From assembly GCA_030374765.1 (NCBI GenBank), contig JARGXX010000096.1, forward strand, positions 1,093,147 through 1,157,146: a stretch of 64,000 nucleotides of DNA. The letters are read 5' to 3'. Made by a program: the position numbers and the translations under genes. The notes under the pieces are model-generated. The model was given only the letters and a program-made list of their open reading frames with translations. It did no database searches and was not told where the DNA came from. Numbering within the stretch: position 1 is the first letter of the stretch; every line of letters starts with the position of its first letter. The DNA comes from Agarophyton chilense (Eukaryota; Rhodophyta; Florideophyceae; Gracilariales; Gracilariaceae). This document shows, one piece after another, positions 62,711 to 64,000 of this stretch.

Positions 62711-64000
62711 ATGAATCGGAAGCCCAATGAAACCGATGGGGCCGTCACTCGAAGTCGGTCCCGAACCGGTTCGGACCGCGCAGACGACCCCTTCGTCTCG
62801 CGCATCCCGTGAGGGGTAGTGGCTCTCGACCTTCGAGCCGCAACCGGGAATCCCGGAACCTTCCTTTGCCCCTTTCGTCACAACCTGTTATGGAAGGTGG
62901 GGCTCCTTCGGCTGCTGCCGGCGCACCTCCCGTGTCCCGGTCAGAACCTGCAGCTGCGGTGCCCCTGCCTACCGCAAACGTTGGCGACAACCCCCAGGGT
63001 CCCTCCCTGGAAGATCAGGTGCGCACCCTGCGTACCGCCCACAACGCCCTTGTTGGGGAATTCAAGGCCCTCCGCGAGATCGTGGAGGACTCCCCTGCAA
63101 AGGGCACTGTTGAGGATCTCCGTACTTTACGGGAGGATGTCAACGAAATGTTGGAGTGTTTGGGTAGACCCCCTGCCTTCGTTGAAGGAATTGATGACAG
63201 ATTCAATAGGGTTCGCGCACGCCTGGAGACATTGGAACAGACCATCTTGATGGACAATGATACTCCGGCAAAGCCGGTCGCTGTGTCGCATCGTGACGAG
63301 CATGCCGGCAACAGCAGGAACCGCCAGAAGCGGAAGGGAAAGTACCCGGACTCCGACACCGACTCGTCGGATTCTGGTAGGAGCAGGTCCGAGAGGTCCA
63401 ACTCGACGGACTCCTCCTCGGAGAATGAGCGCCCCACTCGCTCTTCAAGCTCCAAGCGGTCCTCAGCCACCCAAGGTGCGATTCGGTCGCGGCAGAAAGG
63501 CCGGAAGCATTCTGGGTTAAAGCAGCTGAAACCCACCGACCCGAAGTTTCGGAAGTTGCTCTCGTACCGGTACTACCGGCTGGAGGATTCCTCGCTGGAC
63601 CGTACACCCCGTGGCACGGGAAGGGTGAAAGACTGCATCAAACGGATGCAGCTTTCCCTGCGGAACCAGACTTTTTATGGAGAGGATCCAATCCTGGTAT
63701 TGGATTTCCTCGCCCGCTTTGTAGCGGAAGCCGATATATTAGGCATGAACGAAGGGGAAGCCTATAATCGCGTTACCGTACTTCCTACGGGGGATGGCCG
63801 AAGACCAATACACCTCTGTTAGAGGATCATCGCGAGCCTCCGAGGGAGGAGATTCCTGTTGGCACCGAAGCCGTCCAGTATTCTACTGAAGGTCATTACG
63901 CCGACGAATGAAGCACTTCATCTCCGCGATCCTCGCCCTGCGAGATACACGTCAACGCAAGGCGAGCCGCGAACCGAGTATTCGGTACGCCTCAACAAGG
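62711..64000 (+). pseudogene. Gypsy-F Gag, frameshifted, runs off the window
   Basis: The ATG at 62711 (MNRKPNETDGAVTRSRSR) matches the Gypsy-C Gag start, but the frame shifts near 62805 and again near 63765 (EGEAY followed by out-of-frame sequence; the conserved ALPYFLRG match continues in another frame). Between these it encodes the coiled-coil region (LRTLRTAHNALVGEFKAL), an acidic Ser/Asp and RS block (63350-63470), and the conserved capsid segment (TGRVKDCIKRMQLSLRNQ, FLARFVAEADILGMNE). The zinc knuckle is past the edge. Confidence 0.86.

Larger units (their letters stand above)
61748..64000 (+). mobile_element. Gypsy-F, Ty3/Gypsy, 5' part
   Basis: LTR, primer site and gag of a third subfamily of the Gypsy-C lineage, inserted in the Gypsy-E gag after ttcct. 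It continues past the window edge. Confidence 0.85.

Noticed and set aside
1-64000. CRISPR arrays, rRNA, complete tRNA genes, bacterial operons
   Set aside because: No regularly spaced short repeats, rRNA or tRNA cloverleaf were found. The tRNA-like matches are primer-binding sites next to LTRs.

Overview
This window is a stack of LTR retrotransposons inserted into one another. I find no host gene, rRNA, tRNA, CRISPR array or bacterial feature in its 64 kb. It is therefore nuclear DNA from a transposon-rich eukaryote. The style of the elements (Ty1/Copia elements with long leaders, and Ty3/Gypsy elements with RS-like Gag proteins and chromodomains) makes an oomycete such as Phytophthora or a downy mildew my best guess. 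The sequence alone does not prove that. Element names below are local: Copia-A, Copia-B and Gypsy-A to Gypsy-F.

Layout, left to right. Positions 1-3884 are Copia-A copy 1, cut in its reverse transcriptase by Copia-B (3885-10384), which has an intact 1341-codon Gag-Pol. Copia-A copy 2 (10385-14193) sits in the Copia-B 3' LTR and is followed by rearranged LTR pieces and a reversed Copia-B RT fragment (to 15752). Gypsy-B (from 15753) is inserted in that RT fragment. Its gag is split by Gypsy-A (18553-33194, 5-bp duplication gaatg). Gypsy-A carries a complete Copia-A copy 3 (20522-27076), a solo Copia-A LTR (27361-28034) and a solo Copia-B-type LTR (31697-32383). Gypsy-B resumes at 33200 and ends in an antisense ORF that is cut at 37915 by Gypsy-C. 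Gypsy-C is interrupted by the minus-strand Copia-A copy 4 (45552-51633), which itself contains a solo LTR (49026-49699). Gypsy-D begins at 54954 inside the Gypsy-C 3' LTR. Its gag is cut at 56883 by the minus-strand Gypsy-E, and the gag of Gypsy-E is cut at 61748 by Gypsy-F, which runs off the window.

Each autonomous element follows the usual plan: LTR promoter, primer-binding site, Gag (capsid and zinc-knuckle nucleocapsid), protease, reverse transcriptase/RNase H and integrase, polypurine tract, LTR. The Copia elements use integrase before RT in one ORF; the Gypsy elements use RT before integrase. Gypsy-C and Gypsy-E add a C-terminal chromodomain. Copia-A copy 3 looks young and intact: its two LTRs are identical by eye and it has one open 1433-codon frame and a perfect target duplication. 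Copia-B and Gypsy-E also keep intact pol frames. Gypsy-A, -B, -C and -F are decayed by stops and frameshifts.

The most notable points are: (1) a homologous antisense ORF of unknown function between pol and the 3' LTR in both Gypsy-B and Gypsy-C; (2) a leader RNA segment with apparently covarying hairpins, shared between Copia-A, Copia-B and the Gypsy-A LTR; (3) a similar set of covarying hairpins at the 3' end of the LTR in Gypsy-B, -C, -D and -F; (4) a canonical -1 frameshift heptamer and an extra downstream ORF in Gypsy-E; (5) copia-type priming by an internal initiator-tRNA sequence; and (6) LTRs ending TG...GA, fixed by four separate target duplications.
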